A stretch of 64,000 nt of DNA from Tamarix chinensis (taxonomy: Eukaryota; Streptophyta; Magnoliopsida; Caryophyllales; Tamaricaceae): the NCBI GenBank assembly GCA_030549775.1, contig CM060173.1, forward strand, positions 8,282,501 through 8,346,500, written 5' to 3'. The notes beneath the pieces are model-generated. The model was given only the letters and a program-made list of their open reading frames with translations, searched no databases and was not told the origin of the DNA. Of this stretch, positions 1-12,086 are shown in pieces. Made by a program: the position numbers and the translations under genes. The stretch's first letter is position 1. Every line of letters starts with the position of its first letter.

Positions 1-256
1 AATTTAGATTTTGGATATTTCTGTGAATAATATATCAGGATGAGATTATTAATATATGCGTATAGGAATTAGATTGTGCATTTAGGTAGGATAATAATGA
101 TGGGATTTGGAGATGATATAATATAAATTGTGTGGAATAATCAACATGGGAGAATGAATATTAAAAGGTGTGTAATTAGGGTTTGAAAAGAGTTAAGGAC
201 TTGCTATGCTATACGTATATCTGTTTTAATGTGTTCTATGTCTGAGAGTCAATCTT

Positions 257-890
257 GAATAAGATACTAATCACTTAAAGTAAAAGAGCACATGAATAGG
301 GCCAAGGTGATATGTATGTATGTATGTATGTATGTATTTATGTATGTATGTATGTATGTATGTATGTATGCATGTATGTATGTATGCATGTATGCATGTA
401 TGCATGTATGCATGTATGTATGTATGTATGTATGTATGTATGTATGTATGTATTCTCGTTCCACCGAGGAGAATAGGGGCTAGAAAGTATTTTGCCTTGA
501 GAAGATCTTTTTAATCTCCATTCCACTAGAAAGAAGAGTGGCTTAGGAGAATTTTTCCTTGAGAAAGTGCTTCAATATGTTCCACCAAATTAATAATAAT
601 GGGACCCTACTCATCTTGAAATGAAAATGTAACATTATAACATATGGAAAAGATACTAATGATTTAAAGTGGAAGAACACGCGAATCAAGACCAAGATGA
701 TCTATTTTTCTATATGTGTGTGTGTGTGTATTCTCATTCCACTAAGGAGAATAGTAGCTTGGGAAAATTTTACCCCGAGAATATGTTTTTAATCTCCATT
801 CCACCAAAAAGAATAATGGCTCAGATGTGTTATCCTTGAAATGATGTTTCAGACCATTCCACCGGTTTAAGAATAGTGGGGTTCCTACAC
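257..890. repeat. Imperfect tandem duplication inside L1
   Basis: Two diverged units can be aligned, about 257-640 and 651-890. Each starts AAGATACTAAT, continues into TTAAAGTrrAAGArCAC, then a short-motif microsatellite (TATG in unit 1, TG in unit 2), then TTCTCrTTCCACyrAGGAGAATA and TTTTTAATCTCCATTCCAC. The microsatellite sits at the same place in both units, so it is part of the duplicated unit. Confidence 0.65.
311..453. repeat. (TATG)n microsatellite
   Basis: About 35 tetranucleotide units of TATG, with scattered TGCATG variants, cover this stretch. Open frames across it on both strands translate only to Met-Tyr-Val-Cys or Tyr-Ile-His-Thr runs and are not genes. Confidence 0.95.
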
Positions 891-1436
891 TCTAAGTATA
901 TAAAAGATTGAAAATGGATTATACTTAATAAATGAATCTAGATCATATTTTGTCTTATGAGATGTTTTTTTATTTGGTTATTCCCTTATTATTTAATCAG
1001 AAAGCATATATTATTTTTATCCCTATTTTGATAGCACTATTCCCTTACTCAGTACAAAGCGTACTGATCACCCATTTTATGGGTGCTACTCATTCCCATG
1101 AGTATGAGGCCCTGAATCATAGGTGCAGGTATCAGAATATAAGCTAGATGATTATGCTGCTTATGATGCCCTATGTGGGGATGAGTGGTTTCATCTATGT
1201 TAAGGGTTGGGTGAAGAGTATTTGTTATTCGATCGATGTATATAACTAGATACCTTTTTTGGACCCTTGGTCTATAGTATCCTTTATGTTAATTTAAATA
1301 TTTTAGCCTTGTGATTGACGTAAGAATGGTTGCATAAGACAGAATTATGTCGTTCACAGTGATAAGCCCTAATAAATTATTTAATTACTTCTACTACAAA
1401 ATGAAATTTTTTAGTAGTAAAAATCTAGGTGTTACA

Positions 1437-2131
1437 ACAACATAGGGTGAGCATGGAGATGGGACATAAAAATGGGGAGAATTGCCTAGGAGGTTCACGT
1501 AGGCTAGTTACATTCTTGGTGATTAGTAGCTAGAAAAGAAAGGAAGCCAGAAAATAAAGCTTGGTTGCAATGCAAGGAGAGGATGAGAGGGGAAGGTGGT
1601 TTCATGAGGATGGATAATGATGGTTTTTAGTTGGTGGGAATAAAAATCCAAAACTAAGAGGGAAGGAAGAAGAAGGATATGAGGGAGATTTAGTGTTTGG
1701 GGTTGATGGTGTGTAAAATAAATTAGATGGGGAAGGCTATTGCATGAAATGGAGGAGGCATGAAGGAGGGTATGTTGCAGAGTAAAAATGGGGATAGTAG
1801 GGGAGTGGGTGCACAATTAAGGAGAAGATAGAGGTTGTATGAGGAGAGAAAAAAGAGCATGTGTAGAGTGTTAAATTAGATTTTGTTTACTTAGGTTAAG
1901 GTATTCAATTAGAAAATCAAACCAAAAAAATAATTGGTTAAGGGCGAGGGTTAAGGAAAAGGGCAAAAGGTGAAAGGTGAAAGGTGAAATTTTAATTAGG
2001 ATAATTAATTTAAGAATTTATTTGGGTTACGGGTCAAGGGTCAACAAAAGTAAGCTAAGGTTTTAGGGTTAAGTTTTAAATAAAAGATGAAACATCTGAT
2101 AACAAAGGTTATAAAATTTTGGGGTGTTACA
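1437..2131 (+). mobile_element. Long LTR-like element L2, 3' remnant (plus strand)
   Basis: The segment ends at 2131 with AAAATTTTGGGGTGTTACA. Its last ~250 bases match, in reverse complement, the 3' end of the complete copy at 4602 (both have the ATAACCTTTG / TAACCTTTGC block next to the terminus). The left part (about 1540-1860) is purine-rich on the plus strand, like the 3' third of L4 and L5. The 5' portion is missing, apparently because L1 inserted into it at 1436/1437. Confidence 0.65.
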
Positions 2132-3404
2132 TTAGTAGTGGTGTAAAACTGGTGAAATGGCTTAAGTAATTAATTAACAAGTTAAGGAAGAAGGTGAAGG
2201 CATCTCACAATGGAATATATAAGGAGAGAAGGGTCGGTTTGTTGTTAAACCTCATGCCAAGTTCATACATAAAATGGCTAAAATTAGATGATCATATATG
2301 TACTTGAGTGATGAAGGTTTTGATGACTCCTTTGATCACAAATATGGAGTCTTCTAAATGCTACACATACACGATACATGGAGGAAAGAAGAGCGACATG
2401 TTTGGTGTGGCAAAGAAAAGAGGAAGAAAGGGTGAATCTTAGGTACAAGGTTATGGTTGGTTGAGAAGTTGATTTTGAGATTTTGAGGAATATTTGCAAG
2501 ATCATATCCTTGCAAGGTGACGTGCCAAGGGAAAAATCATGAGCTCAAGTAAGAATGGAATAAGGTTTGAGGCAGGGAGGGAGGAAGGATATGATAAGGG
2601 ACTATAGGTTAAAGTTAACATGAGTTACAAGGTAAGATGAAATAATGTATAAGAATATTATAAGGAATATTCTCTATGATCATATAAGCCAAAAACTTGC
2701 CATCATACGGTGGTACTAGGTTATATCAAGGGTTAGGATTAGATCTTCATAGTAATGAAAGGCTTAGATTAGGTTTCACATGTTTCGATAATCAATTATG
2801 TCAAAAAATGATAAATAATATTAAATGATGATGATAATAATAATAATAATAATAATATATGTAAAATATTTTTAATTTATTTTTATCTTAGAAAGATGAA
2901 AATATGTTGATCCTTGAAGTTGAATAGCTTTTTGATATGTAGAAAGCTAAATAAATGCTTAAAATGCGAATAAGCATAAAATGAGACATGCATATTACTT
3001 TTTCATCCTAACCTCCATTTTTCATGTTGTATAAAACTAGGAAACTAAAAATATAATTCAAGGAAATATATTAGAATGATTCATAAAATATTAGATAGTT
3101 GAGAGTAGCTCTGTCTCATATAACTCAAAAGTTACAAAAAAGTTTAAGAAGCAAGAATGAAGCATTTCTAAGGTTTTCAAAATTCTATGGGATGTAACAA
3201 AATGTGTAAATTTATTAAATCAATTTTTAAATTAAAAATATCCTAAGATATTTAAGGTTTTCAAAATTTGGAGTAGTGTATGCACACCTTCTAAAAGGTC
3301 TAAAGAAACTAAATAGTGTAGACATTGAGCCCTTCCTAACGTTACAAGAGCAATTAGGAAACTATAGTAATAAGGGATAACGCCTTACATCTTGGGTATA
3401 TAAT
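2132..3404. other. AT-rich intergenic DNA without recognisable gene
   Basis: No open frame of interest and no recognisable element is seen. It includes a short (TAA)n run near 2833-2855. Confidence 0.6.
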
Positions 3405-3706
3405 TAGGGTTGTAAATGAGTCAAGCCTAGTTGAATACCCCTAGGTTCGGACTAGACTCGTTTAACTAAACGAACCTAAAATAAGGCTTGGATTTGACTC
3501 GTTTAACTAAATAAACGATCTAAGCTCATGAGTCAAAGCCATCAAATGAACCGAGTCTCAATTTTTGGAGCTTGGGATTGGCTCGTTTAATAAATGATCC
3601 CAAAATTGAGGCTTAGACTCATCTAATTTAACTAAAAAAATGAGCTGAATTGAGCTTTTAACGTGCTAAGCCAAATATTAAATAATTGATCTCATTTATA
3701 GTCCTA
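3405..3706. mobile_element. hAT-type MITE, 302 bp, perfect 8-bp target duplication
   Basis: The ends are TAGGGTTGTAAATGAG and, inverted, TAGGACTATAAATGAG. They are flanked on both sides by TATATAAT (3397-3404 and 3707-3714), a perfect 8-bp duplication typical of hAT insertion. The inside consists of degenerate, partly palindromic repeats of the type ACTCGTTTAACTAAACGA. It has no coding capacity. Confidence 0.9.
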
Positions 3707-3816
3707 TATATAATCTTAGACAGCATACATATAATTAGGGATAATAACTCACCTTTAGGGTAACCAACCCTAGAGAGCATTCACTTAACAAGGTATAGTA
3801 TCTCACCTCTAGGCAC

Positions 3817-4601
3817 CACTACAAAAATAAGCTTTAACGATGGTTAAAATTGGTTTTTGATATTAGTCCAATACCGCCATTGAAGGAGGAGTAATTGAAT
3901 CATTAATAAAAATTCAAAAACTGTCATTAGAAGACCAAAAATGAAATTTTTTAATGTGTGAAAATGAAATTTAAAGCCATATATTATGGCATAGAAAGAA
4001 TAGTATTACTATTTAATATTAATAATCAAAACCTATAAGATTAATACCGTTGGTAAGCTATAAATTCTATAGTTATAACATTATTTAACATCACTAAGAT
4101 ATCAATTATTTTAACTATGTACCTTTAATTATATGGTAATCAATGAGTAAAAATTGGATTAATTGGCCTATCTAACTAGATATTGAAAAGTATCCTAATA
4201 TGAAGCTATTTCGTTTTGAAATGTATATACTATTCTTTTAAAAAAACTAAGGAAAATGGTTGGACCAATCAAACATGTTGCTAATCAAAACACAAGCAAT
4301 GTTGTTTTTTTATTGTTTTTTAAGTAGTCAATTATATTAGAGTTATGCTAGGTCAATTATCAAGTGTAATTACTTTTCAATGCAATTGTGGGAAGACCGA
4401 ATACTGGTCACTATATTAGTTTGATTTCCAGATTAATATTCATAGCATGGATAGTAATATCATTATTAAACACTGAGAACGTAGTTATATAAAATAGTTA
4501 TTGTAGTCATATTAATATCTTATTTATAATTTATACATAAAGATATATTTAGTATTAATAGGAAATTAGGAGTAGATTAATTAAAAATAACCAAAAATAT
4601 T
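3817..4601 (+). mobile_element. CACTA (En/Spm)-like terminus and adjoining sequence
   Basis: The segment begins CACTACAAAAATAAGC, followed by AACGATGGTT and TACCGCCATTGAAGG. This resembles the 5' terminus and subterminal sequence of plant CACTA elements. The long element L3 is inserted at 4601/4602, so the host sequence resumes at 8264. No matching TTTTTGTAGTG end was found; the best decayed candidate is near 11590-11605. Membership in a complete CACTA element is therefore uncertain. Confidence 0.45.
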
Positions 4602-7600
4602 TGTAACGCCCCAAAATTTTGTAACCTTTGCTTTCTAGTGTTTAGCCTTTTTATTCAAAACTAACCCTTAAACTTTGGCTTAATTATTTTATTAATAACT
4701 TTTAACTGTAACCTAAAATAAATTTCATAAACTTTATCCTCGATTATTTTACCTTTTCCCTTCCTTTTTAACCTATCCTAAATCAAATTATTTTTTTCGA
4801 ATTATTTCTCTATTCGGTACCCTAACCCATCAAAAATAAACCTAAAACTAAAATAATATATATTTTCTATCCTACCCTTGCCACCCTTCTATCTCTTGTT
4901 ACCTCTGCCTTTCCAAGTTTTCCTCACCTAAATACACTTTTTATGTTCTCCTTACTTCACACAACACATTACCCTATCACCTTACCCATACTCCCTATCA
5001 CATTACCCTTTATGTGTGTGTAATTATATACATACGCACACATCACCCTTCCTCAACCCCCTACCCCGACCAGCCTTCCTCAACCAACACTCCAGCTCTC
5101 TCACCACTATCACCCCTCACCCTTGACCCAAAATATCCTACACCACCCTTCATCCTCTCCTTCCTCCTTCCTTCCTCTTCTTCCTATGTACCCATCACCA
5201 CCGCAGCCTCTACCTGCAGCCACCATCGTCCAGCACCCAAGCCCGCACTCGTACCACCACCACTACTCTTCTCCTCTTGCCAACCTAGCCAAGACATGCC
5301 ATCACCACCCTGTATAGCTTCTTCCCCTTCTTGACCACCATCTCCACTACCCCTAGCCGAGCCTCCCTTCCACCTTCTTCTCCTCCTCCTTTTCTTCTTA
5401 TCCCATCTTCTCCTCTGCTCCCCTGGTATGGCTTTTCTGTCTGCATCACGTTGTCATACCCTAGTAGCATGCCTCACTTTTACATCTCCATCCTACATGC
5501 ACAAACTACGCACCTACCCATTCCCCAATCGTGCACCTCCATCCTTATGTGCACAACCGTGCCTTGCTACACGACCTACCCATGCTCCCTCTTGTGCACG
5601 TATGCAGTATCACAACAATCTCCAATCGTGACCTACCAGTACTCCTCTACCACTCCCCGTCCTGGTTTCCTTCTGCTCACACCAACCCAATGCTACCACA
5701 GCCTCATATTTTCTCCACTCTTCTTTGTAGCCACATCCCAGCCTACCTCACCACCCACCTCCTTCCTCTGCAGCCACACCATCACCATCACCATAGCTCC
5801 AGCTTCCATCCACTATAGCCTTCACCACCTCGCTAGCACCAGCTAAATCAAACCCAATACCTCCTCTCCTGCACCACCCTTGACCCCAACTCCTCCTTGC
5901 CAAGCCATTTCTGTAGCCAGCCACCACCAACCAGCACCAACCCCTATTGGCCTCCACCATCTCCACCCTTTACTCACCCATCCACCACTACAAGCTATCC
6001 AGCCAATACTACCTCGGTTCGTGCACGGCTCACTCTACGCATACAACATGAGTTTGTGCTTGGTTTTAAAGATTTGGTACCTATTATTAAAGTTAAGGGT
6101 ATTTTAGTAATATTATAAAAATAAATATTTTGTGATTATAATTATTATTTTATCTATTAAATATTAATTTGGTATTTGTGGTATTATTTTTAGGTACGCC
6201 AGTTGATTAGTAGGATTCTATAGTATTTAGTATGACACTATTGTTCTTACATTGTTGCTAGAAATTAAATAATCATTATACCCTACTAAAATTATTAACA
6301 TTGTATGATAGCACATTAGGGTTTTTGGTGTTGGAATATGTTAAGCATGAATTGTTAAATTATAATTATTTGTTATATCCTGAAAATCCACAAAATAGCA
6401 TATTATCATATGTAAAAATAATTCAAAGATAAAATTGTGGCAAGAATGATCTCTCATGGTTTTGTGTGATGTGTACGTGAAAAATGATAGGATGATTATA
6501 TTTAACTCTATTTATGGAATATTAATCATGGATGTGAGCCCTCGGGGCAATTTGGTCATTTTACGTGTGATATAATATTTACCCAAACAAGCATGCCCAC
6601 ATTATATGTTATGTGTTTCTGAATAGATTAGATACTTGTGATAGGGTTCTATGTACAAAATCATGAATAAGGACAAATGGTCATTTGGCATATATGATAA
6701 TTTAAATTACATAATAAATAATTAAATTATTGTGTTTTAGCCTTTTCATGAGATATTAATAAATAAAATGGATTTTTTATTCAAATGGATGACAATCTGG
6801 CAATTATTGGTCTCAGGGGCATTTTGGTCATTTATGGTCTAATGCGTCCAAATATAAATAATTGAACCTAGGATGGCCTTAGTATATATTTAATTATTGA
6901 ACTTGGTAATGATCTTGATTATAGTTGTCTTGAATAATTGGAAATAAGCAAAAATGGTTAAGAATGGGAATCGGATCTATGTGATTTATATGCGATTTCA
7001 TGGTCACTTTAATAAAATACTAATACGTAAAGTGAAAGACCTCGAGATTGAAAATGGTGAGTCTTTAGGGGTCTCTACCCTAAAGGCGTGGTTTAACCCA
7101 CGGTTATTCTTGATTTCTACTAGTGTGCTTTAGTGCCACAACCAGGGCCTACATCTTACTATATTTGTTCTGCAGACTGATAGGGGATATAGATACTTAT
7201 GGATTAGGTGTCATTATTGGTAGAGTAATGTATTACCTTCATGTACTAATGTGATTAGGGTACCTTTGCATCCTTGGGTTGATAGTCGATAGGATATTGT
7301 GTTGCCTGCTGCGCCGGGATAACTAGAATACCTTAATGTCTCCAGGTTTGATGTGATATCCCCTCAAGTGAATAAAAATAAAAATGATTGATGGATTATT
7401 GGATCATTAGATTATTGGATTGATTGGTAGCAACCCTTGTATTTACTTGTATTTATTATTGTGCCTTGCCTTGCTTGTGATATTATAGATTTTGTTGATC
7501 TTTCCTTGTGAGCCTACTAGTGTTATGAGATTTATCGGGATTGATGATGAGGTACGTGGCATGTAGTTATTATCTTGTATTTGAGGTCGATGTGTTTCTA

Positions 7601-8258
7601 ATTATACTACAAAGATCATCTGTTAGATATTCCATTGATAAGTTTTAGCTAATTCTAGATGAACGAGTATGATTGGTATGATGTAATGGTGGTATGTGAT
7701 TATATGAATGTTTAATTGATACCTATATAGTAGATGCTTTATACCATGTATATTTTGATGTCTTGCATGTTTTCTATCCTAATTTTTATTCTAGTTTAGT
7801 ATAAAAGGTTGTTCGGTACCGTTATATAGAAGAATTCCTTTTATGAGCCCCTACCTATTTAATGAGCAATGGTCTTTGTAGATCAGCTTCTAAGCTCAAT
7901 CAAAGCTAGTAGTTCGTCTGAAAGCATAGGAGTTTCTGGTGCCCCTTTATTAATTTAATTCCGAATGTTTTTGGACACCTGTGTCCTCTTATATTTCCCT
8001 GTCTTTGAGTTTTGTACACCATTGATGTTGTTTTTGTTTAGCATCATATTTATTTGATATTCTCTCTATTTTGACTATGTAATTATGTTATTAATTTAAG
8101 TAGAGTAATCATTTTAGACTTAGTACTTGGTATAAGAATGGTAAAGGTGACCAGACTTGTACCAAGTGTGGTAGTAACATCCATCGTTTTATTATTTTTA
8201 GCTTCCACACTTAACTCTGAAAATGAATTTTTTCCATAGTAAAATTTGGGATGTTATA
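4602..8258 (-). mobile_element. Long LTR-like element L3, complete, 3657 bp (minus strand)
   Basis: On the plus strand the element reads TGTAACGCCCCAAAATTTT ... AAATTTGGGATGTTATA, and it is flanked on both sides by ATATT (4597-4601 and 8259-8263). Oriented by similarity to L4/L5, its 5' end is at 8258. The first ~160 bases on the minus strand contain the family block TTACTACCACACTTGGTAC ... TACCAAGTACTAAG. Positions 7010-7380 align in reverse complement with 57180-57550 of L7. It has no reverse transcriptase, gag or tRNA-primer site, so it looks like a solo LTR. Confidence 0.8.
5030..6060. repeat. C-rich / polypyrimidine tract inside L3
   Basis: About 1 kb is dominated by CCACC, CTTCCTCC and CACCA on the plus strand (polypurine on the element's own strand). 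It corresponds to the polypurine tracts of L4, L5 and L7. The open frames here translate to Pro/Ser/Thr/His low complexity and are not accepted as genes. Confidence 0.8.
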
Positions 8259-8263
8259 ATATT

Positions 8264-8529
8264 ATTTGCTAATTTCCTACAGCTAATTTTTGTCCAACAT
8301 GATTTTCCTATATTTTCCCTTGATTATCATAGTTTTTGATTTTTTTTTATCCTATTTATTTCCTTTGCAAATGTGAGTTTTCTTTCTATCTAGGTTCTAC
8401 TCCTTTGTACCTCTTCTCCACTATTATTATTTCTCAGCAGACTTCTAGTACGAAATTGCATAATTTCATATTCATGATAAACATACACAGTTGTTATATG
8501 AAAAATAGTTTTTTACTACATAGAAAATA
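8264..8529. other. AT-rich sequence resuming after L3
   Basis: This continues the sequence interrupted at 4601 and leads into the pyrimidine-rich leader at 8530. One short open frame (8336-8530) has no recognisable content. Confidence 0.4.
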
Positions 8530-8749
8530 ATTTTTTTGTTTTTTACAATTCTACCCCTCCTCTCCGTTTTTTCCTCTCACTCTCTCACTAAACTCTTTTT
8601 CTCTGTTTTCGTCTCAGATCTCAACTCTCAGCTCTCACCTCACACCAAGGTAAGTACTTTTTTTAGCTAGGAGAATGGTAGATCTAGGTGAGCTGCATGC
8701 ACAGAGTTTTTTTTTCCTACCAAGAGAAAAGATGTGTAATTTTTCAGGG

Positions 8750-8935
8750 AGGGGATCAGAAAAATGTGTCGAGTGGGGTGAAATAAGAACAGCAAAATTT
8801 ATCAATAGTTTGGGAAAATAAATGACAAAATTTGCCCAAGAGGTTCAATGACAAATCTTGCTGGTAGGGGTGGAGGTTCAACGGTAGAATGTGTCGATAT
8901 GGGGCAAATAGGATAATTTTATTGATGATTTGTTC
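8750..8935. repeat. TTGCCGGTGG-type degenerate repeats in the PMD intron
   Basis: Diverged ~33-bp units of the form GGGGTGGAGGTTCAACGGTAGAATGTGTCGA occur here. The same kind of unit reappears at 11430-11585 on the other side of the coding remnant. Paired repeat blocks of this type are common in the subterminal regions of CACTA elements. Confidence 0.4.
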
Positions 8936-9979
8936 GTATTAATTATTATTGTTAATTAATAATTATGGTTTGTATGGTTTTTGTATTAGTTTGTGCAAGA
9001 AATTGATTATTATGTTTTATTAAATATGTATGTTTGTATTAATTAATATTAATTATTAACTATTAATTAATATTATGTTTATATTATTTATGGTTTGTTA
9101 ATTAATAATTATGGTTTGTGACTTGGAGGATGGTTTGGTTGGGTATATGGATTTGATAATTATGTTTGTATTAATTAGGTAATAAAATTACTATATGTTA
9201 ATTATGTTTGTATTAATTATATTTGTAATTATGTTTATTAATTACAGTTGGTTTATTATATTTGTATTAATTATGGATAATTTGGTTAAATTTGTTCATT
9301 ATATTTTTAGATCTCTTATACTCTATTAATTATGCTATGTTATTTCAATTAAATATGGGTTTAGCTAAAATTATCGGTATAATAGGGTTTTTGATTGTTG
9401 TTCGGATGGGTAATTTTTTTCGAAATTATGGTTTATTAATTATTATTTTTAGTTATTTTTTTAATTATGGTTAATTTGGTCAAATTTTTTCATTGTATTT
9501 TTTTCATCTATTATACTCTGCTAATTGCATTATTGTATTATTTATATATGATTTGATATTTATTGTTTTTGCTTATAATTTCATTAAATATGGTAAATAT
9601 TGTTATGTGGTAGGATTTATTGGTGAATGTTTATAATTATATTGATTGGATAATAGATTAACTTTGTTATTGAAATTTAGATGAGTCGCAAATCAGACAA
9701 AGTAGTAGATAGAACTGAAGGTCGTCCTATTACTACATCTTCACGATGTAATAGAATAGGTACAGAATAACCTGCTTTGATGTCTCATATAAAAAGTCTA
9801 GAAAAATGTCTTACTAGAAGATTACAACAAGGTAAAAAAAATGTAGCCAATAAGAATTGAAAGAAACGTCAGAACAATAAGAATATGCAAAAGCTCCCGA
9901 ACAACCAAAGTATAATCATAAAGCTCCTACCATTCCAACATTTGCTAACCATGTAGGTCATCCATCATTTAAAGTTAAT

Positions 9980-10200
9980 GTTGGAATTTTAGGGTACAGG
10001 GGTTTAGGGTTTGGAGGTTTAGTGTATGGAGGTTTAGGGGTAGGGTATTCAGTGTTTGGAGGTTTAGGGTAAGAAGGTTCAGGGTATGAAGGTTTGGAGG
10101 TAAGGGTTTGGGGTTTGCAGGTTTGGTATACTATGGTTCTGAGGTCGGAGGTCTAGGATACAAAGGTTTGAGGGTAGGAGGTTATGGGTATGGAGGTTTT
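9980..10200. repeat. Minisatellite of GGTTTAGGGTATGGA-like units
   Basis: Irregular repeats of about 17-21 bp such as GGTTTAGGGTTTGGA and GGTATGAAGGTTTGGA give a Gly/Tyr/Leu-rich translation. It lies between the first coding block and the PMD core of the remnant. Confidence 0.7.
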
Positions 10201-11429
10201 TTATTTTTTACAAAATATGTAGATTTTCTTACCTCGCCGATACAACCTGATATGGGAGTACCATCATCCTCAATTCACCTACCTTCTGTTGGTAGTTCTA
10301 GATTATCATTGAATTTGCTAATATCATTATCTCATATTACTAAGCAACCATCATCATCAACATATATGCATCATGACGATATTGTACGTAATGATGATGG
10401 TGATGAAGACGATGACGACAATGATAGAGATGATGATGGTGGTGGTGATGATAGAGATCCTGGTGATACTAGTGAAGATGAACTCGGTATAGAGTTAAAG
10501 GACAAATGGTTCTTGCTTGGACCATGTCCTGGAGATCCAATCATCCCTGATTTGATCCCAAGCTTCAGCAGTCTCGTGGCTTTAGATTTATGGTTAGAAA
10601 ATGTATGTTTATCATATGCATTATCAAATATTTCTTGTTTTATTTATAACCAATCATATATATTCATTAGATACGTTAATTTTATTTTTCAGGATCGTGG
10701 TTGTCCTAAGATCCACACCAAATAGGAGGCTCAAAAAAAATTTCTCGGAACTATTAATAAAAAAATGTTCACTCTGGTATGCCAAACATGATTGTCAAAC
10801 CTTACAACTTGCACATTTAAGCATGTCACTATGCCACTTATTTCAGCATTTATTGAGATATGACAGTCAGACACCAATAGCTTTCATATGCTATGGGGTA
10901 AGATAACAATCACTATTTTAGATGAACATCGCATATTAGGGCTACAAGTTGATGGTAATCCATTACATTTGGATATGATGGCTGATACGCGTGGGCAATA
11001 GATTGGTGTAATGAATGTCTTATTTGAGATGAAGAAAATGTAAGTGAATGGAGTCACTCAAAAAGGTGGGATTTTATTTAAATGGTTATAAGAAGTATGT
11101 AAATCATACTAGTTAGAGGATGAGAAAAAAACGATCGGGTATTTATTATGGCTTATTAGCCTATCGTTATTTGTCAATAAGTCAGTTGATAAAATTAATC
11201 CATACTATATTATTTTTCTTCAATATCTTAGTCAGGTTAAAGATTACACATGGAGTAGAGCCATACTTATTTTTCTATATCTATAACTGAGGATGACTTC
11301 CCAAATTAACACCGTTCAAATATCCAAATGTGTCGCTCTATTACATATAACTTTATAATTACCTATATATTACATACTTTAATACATTAGTTATAATTCT
11401 AAATATATATTACATTACTTCGGCATAAC

Positions 11430-11585
11430 GCAGCATTGGTAGGGGAAGACTTCGACATACTTTGCTGTTAGTGGGAGGGAGGCTTCGGCAATCTTACCGT
11501 TGGTGGAGGGGCTTCGGCTTTTTTGCCTGTGGCGAGAGGAGCAGCGGAAAAATTTACCGATAAGGTTTTTTTACGGAATAAATTT
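11430..11585. repeat. Degenerate ~33-bp repeats (CTTCGGC...TTGGTGGAGGGG)
   Basis: About four units start with TTCGGC or TTCGAC and end with GTTGGTGGAGGGG-like sequence. They are unusually GC-rich for the region. They resemble the block at 8750-8935 and may be subterminal repeats of the element carrying the PMD remnant. Confidence 0.45.
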
Positions 11586-11880
11586 TATTTTTCTAAATAG
11601 AAAGACCTTAAACATAACACGTCTCTTTAGTAGCAGAACAATTTAGTTTAAAAACCAATATAACTCTCTTCCATGTACATTGTATATCCAATTACGTGTC
11701 TTCCGCGGTCGCGGTCACGTGTAACAGCCGATCTTTCATCAGCGTCGTCCTACGCATGTCTAGATCTAATTCCATAACTTCCCACCACTAAGGGAGAGTG
11801 CATGTATCTTGATGCATTTTTTAAACAATCCCCACAAGAAGAAACAAAAAATGCAATAACAATTTACGAAAATAGTACGT
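11586..11880. other. Spacer between PMD remnant and SAMDC 3' end
   Basis: No gene is seen. The sequence near 11590-11605 (TTTTATTTTTCTAAATAG) weakly resembles an inverted CACTA end. Confidence 0.35.
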
Positions 11881-11886
11881 TTTATT
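11881..11886 (-). terminator. Poly(A) signal of the SAMDC gene
   Basis: AATAAA lies on the minus strand about 200 bases beyond the SAMDC stop codon, a normal distance for a plant 3' UTR. The true cleavage site is not visible. Confidence 0.55.
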
Positions 11887-12086
11887 AACTACTGTCATAA
11901 ACGGACAGTGACACAGACTCCAACACGGACTGGAAACATAATCGGTGCACGATACAGATGCATCGGACTCAAATCAGGGTCATACGTAACCCGACATTAT
12001 TCAACATAAGACGCTAAGGAAATAGACCAAATTGACGATATAGAAGAAAAAAAAAATCAGTCCTTTTCTTCTTCCTCCTCCGTCCA

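Larger units (their letters stand above)
1..1436 (-). mobile_element. Long LTR-like element L1, partial (5' part, minus strand)
   Basis: Read on the minus strand, the element begins at 1436 with TGTAACACCTAG and runs off the left edge of the window. Its first bases (ACTACTAAAAAATTTCATT) align with the starts of the elements at 8258 (minus), 19076 (plus) and 63585 (plus). A landmark about 1.2 kb in, a GATACTAAT-TTAAAGTGAAAGA-type stretch near 257-285, lies at the same distance from the start as in the complete element 4602-8258. It has no convincing coding capacity. It seems to be inserted into a second, oppositely oriented copy (1437-2131). The other end and its target duplication are outside the window. 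Confidence 0.7.
8530..11340 (+). pseudogene. Plant mobile domain (PMD) gene remnant, TE-associated type
   Basis: A pyrimidine-rich leader with CTCTCTCACT repeats (8555-8645) ends at a good donor (CCAAG/GTAAGT, intron from 8650). An acceptor TTTAG at 9680 stands directly before ATGAGTCGCAAATC (9681). Downstream are a DDDGDEDDDD-type acidic stretch (10375-10480), then GPCPGDPIIPDLIPSFSS. A second intron follows (10603-10692, GTATGT...TTTCAG), then ENDRGCPKIHTK. Near 10830-10960 the frame reads MPLISAFIE, FHMLWGKITITILDEHRI and LGLQVDGNP, the core of the plant mobile domain (MAIN/MAIL1-like and 'phosphatase 7 long form' proteins, many carried by transposons). Several in-frame stops (for example after HTK near 10725 and after IEI near 10858) and further stops to 11340 show it is dead. 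Exon limits are approximate. Confidence 0.6.

Noticed and set aside
267..526. Four open frames encoding Met-Tyr-Val-Cys or His-Thr-Tyr-Ile repeats
   Set aside because: They are translations of the (TATG)n microsatellite.
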